Positions 44,301 through 54,534 of a DNA stretch of 64,000 nucleotides are shown here, in pieces. Origin of the DNA: Dipteris shenzhenensis (Eukaryota > Polypodiophyta > Polypodiopsida > Gleicheniales); NCBI GenBank assembly GCA_047967505.1, contig CM106541.1. One strand, given 5' to 3'. The position numbers and the translations under genes are program-made. The notes beneath the pieces are model-generated. The model had not been told where the DNA came from. It saw nothing but the letters and a program-made list of their open reading frames with translations, and searched no databases. Numbering within the stretch: the first letter of the stretch is position 1; each line of letters starts with the position of its first letter.

Positions 44301-45371
44301 ATTCTTGATCTGCCTACACAACTAGAAGCTCCTGGAGTAGAGGATTCCACATCTCCATCTTGGAATTTATTAACAGAGGACCATGTACGCTACTCCTTGC
44401 TAGTAGCGACCACAATTGTTTCACATTCTGGCTGGATCCTAGTTATGTATGCCCCTTATGTTCTTCATTTGGTTGAGTGTTATGCTAGGATCAGCAGATT
44501 GGAGTTTGCATGTCGAAAGTACATGCAATACTTGGATGCATATTGTACAATCAAAGTTGGTGGTATTGATCATAAGGTGAGACAATTGTCTTACAATGAC
44601 TTGTTGAAAGAATTTATGCTCTTGTATAATGAAATGACTTGTACTAAGCATAAGTTTAATTCTTTTCTTGTCTTTAGGTGGATGTTGTGGTTTTATGCCT
44701 TCTTCATCGGGATGGTATGTCTTGTGTTTGTAATCCTAGAAATGCTTTCGTGGTTGGTACCAAATTGGGCATTGCTTTTGGAAGTAGTTTGTTTCATCAT
44801 TATTTACCAACAAGTGAGCAGACTATAAAACATGGAGAGAGTATTCCATGGAGAGGTACATTGGAGAAGGATCCATGCATGATGTTGTACTTCTTAGAGT
44901 TGTTGTGTCCAATTTCTGGACATGTGGTGGACTTAGGTGCTGGGACTGGTTCTATGCAAAAAGCATGCATGCATTCTGGGAGAGCATGCTTATCTATTGA
45001 GAATGATCCTAACATTTGCAATTCTATATTGCAACCATTTTTGGATGGACAGAAAGCAAAGGGAAATGTGTTAAGCAACTATGGGACTCTAAATGATTCC
45101 AAAGATGTGGAAATGGTTGTTAATCTTTCAGATGACTAGTAAGTATGTTACTCTTGTGTTTTATGTTTTTAAACCTATTTGTTGGAGAATATTATTATCA
45201 ATGAGGCATTGATATTGATTGATCTAATTTAGCTTTTTGCCTTCTTATGCAGGTGCTATGGCTGAGATGATGTGTAATGACATTGCATTCAATGCCCCCA
45301 TCAAAGAGAAAAGGCATCATCGCAATATCTATGTGGATGACATCAGTAAAGAGTCTAGTGATTTGACATGA
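41390..45371 (+). pseudogene. Multi-exon ParB-like plus amino-methyltransferase gene, decayed
   Basis: A 5' UTR intron (41394-41529) precedes the ATG at 41531 (MVKIKTSERRGRGGRGERGG). After an RGG/acidic leader, NPGKIAPL ... TRVRGLRTYMDSLKQALEVE and, after a frameshift near 42112, LWEGNHRNVAW resemble a ParB/sulfiredoxin fold. Exons 42404-42553, 42716-42821, 43021-43497, 43583-43971, 44073-44576 and 44678-45139 follow, most introns having GT/AG ends; an AT-hook-like GGRPPKNPG lies at ~43940. The methyltransferase part has DFVILDLPTQ (~44300), then after ~600 bp HVVDLGAGTGSMQKACMHSG and IENDP (~44920-45010): the IV-then-I order of beta-class N4/N6 DNA methylases. A TAG at 43273 and further stops to 43370 indicate a broken copy. 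A last exon may be 45248-45371. Confidence 0.6.
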
Positions 45372-47077
45372 GTTTTTCCCTTCAAGCAATTTATTTTTCT
45401 TGTGATGCCCCAGATTTGAACATGCATAACTTTTGTGGTGTCTTGCACCTATTTCATTTGCTAGAGATGTAGTAATCATATTGAAGAACTATTAATACAT
45501 CATGTGAGTACCCATGAATATTAATCTCAATATCCCATATTCAATTTTGAGCATGTTGGTTTCATAAAACTTTTTCTATTTGCTAGAGATGTGACAATTA
45601 TGTCATATCTTACTTAAGGTTTGCATGTCAAAACTATGAGTTGTGTACAAATGATCATCATGGTGAATTGAATCTTAAAGTATCTCCTTGATGCAACTAA
45701 TAAATGTTTCGCAATAGATGCATGCAAATTTGCACCCTAAATTCTTCACCATGTGACTTGCAATCATTTCATCGATAAATCACTATCTATCACGATAGTA
45801 TGAATGATGGATGACATAGGTGGAGGGTGTTGAAATGAAGTAGACATGAAAAGTAGTTTTGTGAATAAAAGGATCTTATAAGCCCTAAATACTATTGGAA
45901 AGAAATGTAATTAATTATATATAGCATCTTTGTGGGGTAATTTTATGACTAAAAGGTGTGTGATGTTAGCGGCATCTTTGTGGGGTAGAAATGTATATAG
46001 TATCTTCTTGGGGTAGTTTTATCACTAAATGGTGTGTGATGTTATGATAAAATTGTCTACGAAATCACAATATAGGCCATGCTCAGAAAAATGTGCTCAG
46101 ACCAAGACGCTCAGAGAAAAGACGTACCCATCATAAGTAAACAATGTTGAATTAAAGAATGAAAAAATTAAAGAATATTGGGGGTATTTAAGTTTAGCTT
46201 GTTATATACAAGGTGGATGAGGTCAATTAAAGTTAATCCTTGACTTTTGGTCAAAAAGTAAATGCATGCATTTTTTATAATAGGAATAACTTTTCATACT
46301 TTTAGGCGCTAACATTTTTCTATCAATATATCCTAGTTTGGAGGTCTAAAGAGAACATGCTTATAAGGACCCTAAGACAACACACAGGATTCAATTTAGT
46401 CAGTAATTGGCATCCTTTTGGCACTATGAGTGGAAGATTAGAAACATTTAATGATATAAGCATAGGGATTAGTAAGAAATGGGGATTTAAAAGTTGAAGA
46501 AATCGATTAACACCTATTTCCAACATACCATTTTCTCAATAAATTGGGGTTTCAAAATTTCGAAGGTTTTTGTTGAGAATTTGCAGGTTTTAAAGCTAAA
46601 ATATAACTAAAGTGCCTAATATTTTGTAAATTTTGTAAAATCGAGCAAATATTTTTTACAAGTGAAAAGAAGAGTGCACAAGTGCGCGTAGGCACTACCT
46701 CCTAATATAGTGTTTGATCAAGTGTTATTGGATGTAAAATGAGAAAGCAACGATTTTTTAAAGGATTAAAAGCAGTGTTTGTAAAATGATCTCTATAAAT
46801 GGCAATAGTTTAATTGATTTTTGAAAATTACATGTAGCATTTTCATACAAGAGTTTCAATCCTTCTCCCTCTAAAAATGTCTCTTGTGAACACTCATTGG
46901 GAATTTCAATTGAGACCATGAATATGCTCCAAAAGACGTGGAAAACTAAGAGCTTTCCAAAAAACGCTAGGCAGAATAATGTTATTATGAATAAAAGTTA
47001 TTATAAGATCCTCCCAATGCAACCTCAACGTCAGTGAGAGTGTAGATATAGATGCGTTAAAAGGACGTGATCTAAGG
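45372..47077. other. No gene seen
   Basis: AT-rich intergenic DNA with no recognisable gene. A phrase containing GGTGTGTGATGTTA is repeated at 45955 and 46030. Confidence 0.5.
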
Positions 47078-47487
47078 TAGGGTTCACACACGTCCACGGA
47101 TGGCTGAACCCTTCCCAAGGAGTGGCCCTGCCCAGGGAACGGGCGCCCCTCCGATCTTCATTTCACACACGACCGGATGGATAAGAATATAGCTATTTGA
47201 TGCATACTATATGCTATCTATTAGTGGCTTGGTGGTAAGGTTGCCTGATTTGATATGCGTGATCAATAAATTGATTAGCGCGATCACGTGTTCGAATCTC
47301 GTCAATGGTTTAAGACACATCGCACGGGCAAACTTGGGATGCCGAACGCCCAGCCCATCCGGCCTCGTGTGTGAAATGCAGTTTGATGAATTTCATTGGA
47401 GGAGTGACTTTGCACTTTCATGGGCTTCTATGGGAGGAGACACTTTTTTTCAACTTGTCCACCAGTGCGGATGTGTGTGAACCCAGC
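47078..47487. mobile_element. Inverted-repeat element with a tRNA-like promoter core
   Basis: Inner arms CATTTCACACACGA..CCGGATGG at 47159-47180 face the reverse complement at 47355-47378 with one 2-base gap. Outer arms GGGTTCACACACGT (47079) face GATGTGTGTGAACCC (47470-47484). Between the inner arms, TGGCTTGGTGGTAAGG (47225) resembles a pol III A box and TGTTCGAATCTC (47289) a B box, at tRNA-like spacing. It could be a tRNA-derived SINE inside an inverted repeat, or a MITE that captured one. Confidence 0.6.
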
Positions 47488-48435
47488 GTGCACCAGCCTT
47501 GGCGGTATCGAACGAATTGTCGCTCTCTGTTTGGCGCGATGACTATTTCCCCGATGGCCTACAGTTGTCGATCTCGTAAATCGAATTTGAGCTGCTTGAG
47601 TGTGAACAGTGGGGAAGCTCGTAAAGTTATTTATACTGTAATACTATATACATGTTATGCACTCTTTGCTGTGATTAATGCTGGCTCTCGGATTCCCAGC
47701 ACTGCGAGGAAGGGAGCATTGGAGCAAGTTGCAACGAAATACACTGTCCACAATCTACTCAACGAAGAGCAAGCTTTACTTCCCCAATTAACCCTTTCTG
47801 ATCATCGATGTAGCACTGATTGGAGCGAGCAGAGGCGTGTGTGGATGGATGGTGATACCATAGTTGGTAGACCGTGAATTATATATATTCTGTGAATCGT
47901 GAAGTGCGTTGGGGAGGTAGCGTCCGTGGTTGACTGATTGATAGGGAGGGGTGGAGGTACTAAAATATGCTTGCTGAGAAGAATTCCCGGGCGGTTGGCA
48001 AGGGATTGGATTGCTGAGAAGAATCTCTCTATACGGGCAAGGGAGGCGGTGGAGGTACTAAAATATGCTTGCTGAGAAGAATCTCTCTATACGTGTGGAA
48101 ATAGCGGGGGAACGTGGGCACTGAAATAGCGGGGGAACGTGGCCACTGCGCAGTCTCATCGATCCAAAAACGAAGAAATAATAACGAGAAGAACTAGAAG
48201 ACGACAAAGTATAAAACTTCTGAATCATACCTATTACCATGCACAGATTGATTTCAAACATGGTATCCAAACGAGAATGAAAGTCGAGACTACAACCAAG
48301 AACCATGCACAGATTCATTTCACCTCGCTGTATTTCGAAATCTACCGGTCTCATTATCTGAAGCAATCTTTCCATCGACCTCGCTTCACGTTACTTTCAC
48401 GATTCGTCTAGCAATCTATCAAGTAGAGTTCTCTC
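47488..48435. promoter_or_regulatory. Upstream region of the aspartic protease gene with short tandem repeats
   Basis: A ~36-bp block starting GGTGGAGGTACTAAAATATG occurs at 47950 and 48049 (99-bp offset). TGCTGAGAAGAATCTCTCTA occurs at about 48011 and 48069. A 25-bp unit starting GAAATAGCGGGGGAACGTGG is perfect except one base at 48098-48122 and 48123-48147. They lie 530-730 bp before the coding start and may contain promoter elements, but no factor site can be named. Confidence 0.5.
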
Positions 48436-48499
48436 ATGCAACTTCCTATAGCAACGCGCTTTGCCAAAGGCCTGTTGAACTCCTCAATCCTGATCTACT

Positions 48500-48526
48500 C
48501 TTCTCTCTCTCTCTCTCTCTCTCTCC

Positions 48527-48563
<37 letters not shown>
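48500..48563 (+). repeat. (TC)n tract in the probable 5' UTR
   Basis: Nearly uninterrupted CT dinucleotides about 120-180 bp upstream of the protease ATG. CT-rich leaders are common near plant core promoters. It argues against the upstream in-frame ATG at 48436, which would translate the tract as Ser-Leu repeats. Confidence 0.9.
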
Positions 48564-48678
48564 CTTCCAAGCAACTCCCCACGGTCAACCGACTGCTCCC
48601 CTCCCCTCCTCTTATACCCAGCATCCCTCCTTCCATCTTCCCTCATCTGCATCGCACCTGCCCTGGCTCTCACCCACC

Positions 48679-50133
48679 ATGCCGCACGCCCCAGCTTCCC
48701 TCCTGTCCTCCTCCTCCTCCTCCTTCTCCTCCCTACTCCTCCTCCTCCTCCCTTCTCTAGCTTCCAGCCTTCTTGCCCTCCCCCAGCTCCAACTCCTCCG
48801 AAATTCCGATACGACTGCCAGCTTCCCCGTCTTCCACCACATTACCCCCCCGCTCCTCCCCGCCCTCGATCGTCGACTTACGCTTGACGTCGCACAGAAT
48901 TCCTCCTCCCCTCCAGCCAACCTCCGTAGCCAACTCATCACCCTCAATGAACCCTTCGGTCAATACTTTGCCGTCTTGCAGCTGGGTTCCCCCGCCAAGG
49001 AGATAGCCGTTATCATTGATACAGGAAGCGAATTGTTGTGGGTGCAGTGCGAGCCCTGCTTGCAATGCGGGACGCAGATCCGCGATCCCATCTTCGATCC
49101 AGCTCAATCGTCGTCCTACAAGGCATTAGCGTGTAATGCCTGCATCGGCGATGCAAGCGTTGCCGTGGCGTGCTCCACGACCGACCAGTGCGTTTATGGC
49201 GTCACTTACGGAGATAACAGCAACAGCACAGGTTTCCTTTCAACAGAGACCCTGACCATCCCGACTGCCAATGGGTCACCGTTTCAATTGACGGAGACTG
49301 TTTTTGGATGTGGATTCAATAATACGGGCGTAGAGTCATCACTCAATGCTTCGGGCTTGATGGGGCTCGATCGAGGCAATTTCTCCATACCTACCCAACT
49401 GGGAGTCGATGTATTCTCCTACTGTCTTCCTGATCGTGTGCACAACCTTCAGTCCACCGGTTACTTAACTTTTGGGAAAAGCAGCGGTTCGTCTGCGAAT
49501 CTACAATATACTCCCCTCATACAAAACAATTTTACTCCGTTTCTTTCCCAATTTTACTATCTGAACATGACTGGAGTCAGCGTGAACGGTAATCTCCTAG
49601 ATATCCCCAGCTCCGCCTTTGAGATTGTCTCTGGAGATGGAGGAACGGTCATCGATTCAGGAACCACGTTAACGAGCTTTGTAGACATAGCATACACCGC
49701 AGTTGCCGACGCGTTCGTCGCTGCGATAGATCCCTCCGTGCACAGGGCTAATATACCGGATGATTCTACTGACTTGTGTTACCAAGTCCCCTTATCCCAG
49801 CAGAATGCCCCGACTGCTCCGAAAGTAACACTTCACTTTGCTGGTCCGGTTGATATTGACCTTCAGACAGATCATCTCTTCCGCCTCGTTGGCTACGATT
49901 CTACATACAATTACTACTGCATGGCTTTCAGCAATGCAGGGAAGGGGTCTGGCGCCAAGAATTTCTTCGGGAACTATCAGCAACAGAATTTCCTGGTTGA
50001 ATATGATGTGGGCAATTCTAGAGTTGGCTTTGCTCCCACCCAATGCAGTCAGGGGAACTCCTTCAACTCATGGCAGTCTTTCACACGCTTAGTTTGGATC
50101 TTTCCCTCGCTATTGTTGATATTGACACTATAG
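48679..50133 (+). CDS. Nepenthesin-type aspartic protease (A1 family), 484 aa
   Basis: Intronless. The start at 48679 gives a good signal peptide (MPHAPASLL, then Ser- and Leu-rich segments to ~residue 35) after a CT-rich leader. The first catalytic site is VIIDTGSELLWVQC (Asp114), the flap is VTYGDNSNSTG (Tyr177), and the second site is VIDSGTTLTSF (Asp326). The cysteine-rich insert after the first site (CEPCLQCG ... CNACIGD ... CSTTDQC) is the nepenthesin signature. The C-end after CSQGNSFNSW is a hydrophobic tail (LVWIFPSLLLILTL) with nothing behind it, which fits a GPI-anchor signal. The predicted product is a secreted or wall/plasma-membrane-anchored endopeptidase. It is uninterrupted and more GC-rich than the surrounding DNA. 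An alternative start at 48436 would add 81 residues and is unlikely. Confidence 0.95.
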   Translation: MPHAPASLLSSSSSSFSSLLLLLLPSLASSLLALPQLQLLRNSDTTASFPVFHHITPPLLPALDRRLTLDVAQNSSSPPANLRSQLITLNEPFGQYFAVLQLGSPAKEIAVIIDTGSELLWVQCEPCLQCGTQIRDPIFDPAQSSSYKALACNACIGDASVAVACSTTDQCVYGVTYGDNSNSTGFLSTETLTIPTANGSPFQLTETVFGCGFNNTGVESSLNASGLMGLDRGNFSIPTQLGVDVFSYCLPDRVHNLQSTGYLTFGKSSGSSANLQYTPLIQNNFTPFLSQFYYLNMTGVSVNGNLLDIPSSAFEIVSGDGGTVIDSGTTLTSFVDIAYTAVADAFVAAIDPSVHRANIPDDSTDLCYQVPLSQQNAPTAPKVTLHFAGPVDIDLQTDHLFRLVGYDSTYNYYCMAFSNAGKGSGAKNFFGNYQQQNFLVEYDVGNSRVGFAPTQCSQGNSFNSWQSFTRLVWIFPSLLLILTL

Positions 50134-51033
50134 CGCGAGTCTAGAGATAAGTAAACTTTCTTCATTCCCTACTTCTGTCGTATATGACAGCCCGAGTTTC
50201 CAGCTCGATTCAATCGTCAATCATGAGATTGCATCTTGCCTCATACATTAGACTTCGCATCGGTAAGTCGAGAATTCACGTCCTTATTCAGGGCGGGTAT
50301 TCAGATATTCGGGTATTTAGAATATCTGAGGACAATTCTGGTCTACCGTTTGTGTGTGGCCTTGTAAGAACTTTTATCCTCCGAGTTTCACGCGGAGCAT
50401 AAGCTTATTCTACAAACGTCCAAAACAGGATCGTGCGTTCTAGATTGAAAATTCAAAATCTTTGTATAAATGCCAATGGCCATTCTTCTTAGGCAGTTCT
50501 TTCACTAGCAATGGGAACCATTTATCATGTTTGCGGAGAGGGCAGAATACTTCTTCGTTGTTGATTTAGGGATCTCCAAGCTTCCACGCAGGAAGGGGAC
50601 GAAGGAATCTCACAAGGTTAGACGTCATTTGGTTTGAGCACGTCACTATGTACGAGTAACAAATTCTTGTTCCACAACAAAAAGTAAAATAGATTTATTT
50701 GATTGGTCTCCCACACTTACTTTATTCCATTTTGTGTGAACGCATTTTCTTGTAGCATTTGGGGTCCCCATACCCCTAAGATTCTCCCAAAAAAGGTGTA
50801 GTTAATAAATGGAGAGGGGCCTTCACCAATAATTACACTACAACCTTTCTAGAAATTCCTTTTAAATCGGGTCCAAAGCGCAACCAAAATTTTATAGGCA
50901 CACCTAACCAATCCTCTCTAATTATAACACATACAATAGTAACTACACACATCAAAAGCTAAAGAAAATAATAGCATTGATAAAAAAACACACATGCAAA
51001 CACACCACTGAAACAATTAGGCCCAAATATACA

Positions 51034-51089
<56 letters not shown>

Positions 51090-51598
51090 ACACACACACA
51101 AAAAGAGATTGAAAGAGCTAATTCAAGCAAAAGGGGACAATATAGCTAAGTCAATGAGGCCACGTGAAGAAGCCATGTAACAAAGCCAAAACAAACATGC
51201 TCACACCACAAACATAGTGCAACCACTATATTAAATATAATTAGGAGAGGCACCAATGGCAAATAGTTGAGAAAGAAACAACAGTAGTGAATCATAAGAT
51301 AGTTAAAGGACAAAGATTGTACATGTAAGAGCGAGCAAACAATGGAGAGAAAGCAACTCAATGTGGCTAGGTGAGAACAAGGGTGGGGGGGAGAGAAGGT
51401 GGGCATAGAGCCATAGCAAAAAGAGGAGAAGCTAGCCATAGAAGAGAAGGTGGGGGATCTACAACATATGGATCCATTTCCATCAAATATGGCTATACTA
51501 ATACTAGTAGTCAAAAAAATGTAAAGCAAGTATACTCTAACTCCCAAGAGCACAAAAATCATTTGTTCTATATTTTTAATCATTTGATATATAAAAGT
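50134..51598. other. Downstream intergenic region with microsatellite
   Basis: Contains the protease 3' flank, a dispersed repeat (50563-50850, listed separately) and a compound (CT)n(CA)n microsatellite at 51034-51101. No other gene seen. Confidence 0.6.
50563..50850 (+). repeat. Dispersed repeat, inverted copy at 60010-60330
   Basis: Shared blocks in the same order when one copy is reverse-complemented: GATCTCCAAG, TCACAAGG, GTCATTTGGTTTGAG, CTTACTTTATTCCATTT, GGGGTCCC and GGAGAGGGGCCTT. Divergence with indels is considerable. Class unknown. Confidence 0.75.
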
Positions 51599-51611
51599 AC
51601 ACAACAAGACA

Positions 51612-51935
51612 AAGCACCCATAGACGCGCACACAGACGCGTTTACTGAACTTAAAAAGAAACTTACGGATGCATCTATTTCTACGTTTAGAGACCTACGT
51701 CTAATAGCACGTCTATATAGCAGACAGACACATGTATAGACGCGCATCTAGATGCGTAAATAGACACTCTGCTAAAAAATTTAAAAACAAACATACGCAT
51801 CGTTAAATGCGTGCATAGACGCGTTTATAAACGTTCTTATAGATGCGTTTATAGATGCACAAATAAACGCTTCTCAAACAGACAGACGCGTATATAGATG
51901 CGTTTATAGACACACTGATAGATGCACTATATAAT
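51612..51935. repeat. CACTA #3 subterminal GCGTCTA-type repeats
   Basis: Words such as TAGACGCGC, TAGATGCGTTTATAGA and CAGACGCGTATATAGATGCG, in reverse-complement orientation to 36215-36535 of #2. Confidence 0.85.
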
Positions 51936-52247
51936 ATATTTTTTTAAATTTACAGAATGCTGTGTATGTTGTGTATGCTATATAGTTACAAGAATCCCAT
52001 TTCCACATTGTGTAATTCAATTCTTACAGCCAACCGCATTTTAATTACAATTCCAAATAAAACATTACAACTCCAAAACGCAATAAAATTGAAAGCTCAA
52101 AAAGTGCTTGTATGTACATATAGCACGAAGCTAAGCCATGTCATGTGGCTTCAAGTACAAAAAATAAGAGGAGTGTATATACAAGAGGCACGAAGCCAAG
52201 CCAGTGGCTTGAAGTACAAAAAAGAGTAGCTAGCACTACTTCTACGA

Positions 52248-53699
52248 CTAATCCTCGCTCCCTTCCACACTCCCTTCTGCGCTCCCTTCTCTGCCTCCTT
52301 CCTCCTCTTCTTCCTCCTCTTCTTGTGTAGGGACCTGTAAACAAGGGACAACATATATCAATGTATGAAAAATCAAATCTTTACTTATAATATTGACATT
52401 ATTCAATTACTTTCAAATACCTCGGGGGCCGCTCCAGTAGCCTAGATATACTGCTCCTCAGTAATCAACCCATCATGATAGAAGTGCCTCCATGTATCTC
52501 CTCTGCGATGGTGGCGGTGGTAGGCTGTCTCGATAGGAGTAGGGTATCTGCCCACGATATCAAGCTGCAAGATGACACAATTTGCGGAGGGGTTAGTACA
52601 AAGAAACAACCTCCTAATAAACTACATAAGCAATATAATTTGAGATCGATACTTACAAATTGGGTCTCCCATGAATCAACACCCCCTGCTCCAAAATGCA
52701 CGCTTCCATATTGCTCCATTTGGATCCTTCGTGCCTCCACGTGCTGCAGACTGGGGTCCTTCCTTGCTGACTTCATTGGTTTCTTCCACTCACGCTTGTG
52801 AGCGATGTGGGGCGGGCCCCTTAGTGGTTGACCTCTCTCGAGCCTGGCAAGCTCTGCTAGTGCCTGCCTCTTAAGCAAAGATCCTTTATTGCCAAGTATC
52901 ATAACAATCTTTGACTTGGCCCATTTATATGTGAACTGACGATTGGGGGGTTTAGGATACCTAGAGCAGACAACAGCGAGGGTCTCATCAGCCAACCTCT
53001 TTGGTTGGTCTTTGTAGTGGATAAAGCAATCTCTGTAATTGTTAGCAATTACAGAGCGCATGAAGGCCATGATGTCCTTCCCTCGTGCATCCATCAAGGT
53101 GCTTCCTGTCTGAGTGATGTCAAGAATATCATACCAACACCCGGAGGCACATCTAAATCATCTGAATCATCATCGTCCCCACCACCACCCCTCCCAAAGC
53201 ACTGTGCCATGCATCCCCCACCACTCTCCCTGCTACTACACCTACTACCATGTCGTGTCGAGCTAGTACACTGGCCACTTGTAGCTGGAGACTGCACGGG
53301 ACTACGTGGAACACTCGTAGCTGGAGAACCGAGTCTCGACTGCACAGGAGTACGCCGATGGCTTTGCGAGATAGAAGGACCTCCTGACGGCATGGGGGAA
53401 GGGGCATAAGATGGCATGGTGGAAGGGGCATAAGACAGCATGGGGGAAGGGGCATAAAATGGCATGGGAGATGGGCCCGCGCTGTGTAACCGGCTGGGCT
53501 ATGCTAACTCTGCTGGGGTAATCTCAGCTGATGTGGGGTGGTTTGGAGTCTGTAGTGCCGACTCCTGGGGGGTGTTTAGAGTACCCATCATATACCTATA
53601 TAACTCCACAGGACTAGGAGGGTGTCCTAAAAGGTTATGTAAGTCCCTAAAAATAGACTCCTGGAGATCAGGTGAGCCCGAAGAGCTTCTTGGCCACAT
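52248..53699 (-). pseudogene. Accessory (TnpA-like) gene of CACTA #3
   Basis: Starts MWPRSSSGSPDLQESIFRDL at 53699. A stop at 53499-53501 and frame changes near 53480 and 53100 break the frame. The rest is better preserved than in #2: SPMPSYAPS repeats, GDDDDSDDLDVP, GKDIMAFMRSVIANNYRDCF, RQFTYKWAKSK, HKREWKKPMKSARKDPSLQH and HFGAGGVDSWETQF. Introns match those of #2. It ends in an acidic EEEEEEEEGG-type tail and a TAG at 52248-52250. The Trp and Gln codons that are stops in #2 are intact here. Confidence 0.7.
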
Positions 53700-53764
53700 G
53701 ATGAACTTGAAGAAAGAAAAAAAAAAGATTATTAATGAGCTAAGAAGAAAGAGGAAGGGAAGAA

Positions 53765-54475
53765 AAGATTATTATCGGAGCACGTCTATAGATGCATCTG
53801 AGAAGCGCGTCTATTTTCATGTATAACAGTGCATCTATAGACGCAGTTGTCTGTGTCTGCACACATGCTAGACACACGTCTAGATGCACCTATAGATGCG
53901 GTTTTTGACGTGCTCTGAGACATGCCTATAGACGCGCTCCGACAGACGAACTTTTCTAAAAAGTAGAAAAAGACATGCGCCCGACACAAAAACGTAACAC
54001 TGATACCCAAATCATGTGTTTCTTGGATACAAGAGAGTACAAATCCAAAGAGATCAAACTTCCAAAAAAGATCAATTGCAAAAAGACCTACCTTGAATAG
54101 AGGTATGGAAGGTTCTTCTCCTTTTTCAAAGTTGCTTCTCTTCCTTGTTCACCCTCTTCTCCTTTAAGCTTGGAAGTAAGTGTGGGTTCCTTCCTCTTAA
54201 GCATTGAAACTGTGGATCTGCTAATAGAAAAGCAAGAAAGCCGCGTGAAGTATAACTAATGTGAAGAAAAACAAAGCAAGCACACTAAAAGCAGATTTAA
54301 AAGCCGCGTCTATAGGCGCGTCTAATAGCATGTCTATACATGCATCTAAATACACACAGCAGACGCGATTTTAGATGTGCTTATAGACGTGCACCACAAA
54401 ATAGACAAACGCAGTTTTAGACGCGCTTGTAGATGCGCACCACAGAACAGACAGACGCGGTTTTAGACACACCAC
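53765..54475. promoter_or_regulatory. Central repeat region of CACTA #3
   Basis: GCGTCTA-type repeats at 53770-53950 and 54300-54475 flank the probable 5' exon of the minus-strand accessory gene, as in #2. Likely shared bidirectional regulatory region. Confidence 0.65.
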
Positions 54476-54534
54476 AGAGTTTAAAATTAAATATTTGAAG
54501 AAAAGTAATTTTTTTTGGGTTGTTTATTTGTAGG

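Noticed and set aside
47222-47310. Functional tRNA gene
   Set aside because: A- and B-box-like words are present but I could not fold an acceptor stem or a proper anticodon arm; it looks SINE-like.
47371-47877. 168-codon open frame
   Set aside because: No recognisable domain, begins inside the inverted-repeat element, composition not protein-like.
48436-48678. Upstream start for the aspartic protease (565 aa)
   Set aside because: It would translate the (TC)n tract as Ser-Leu repeats before a good signal peptide that begins at 48679.
50977-51180. Small open frame over the (CT)n(CA)n run
   Set aside because: Microsatellite translation (Ser-Leu, Thr-His), not a gene.
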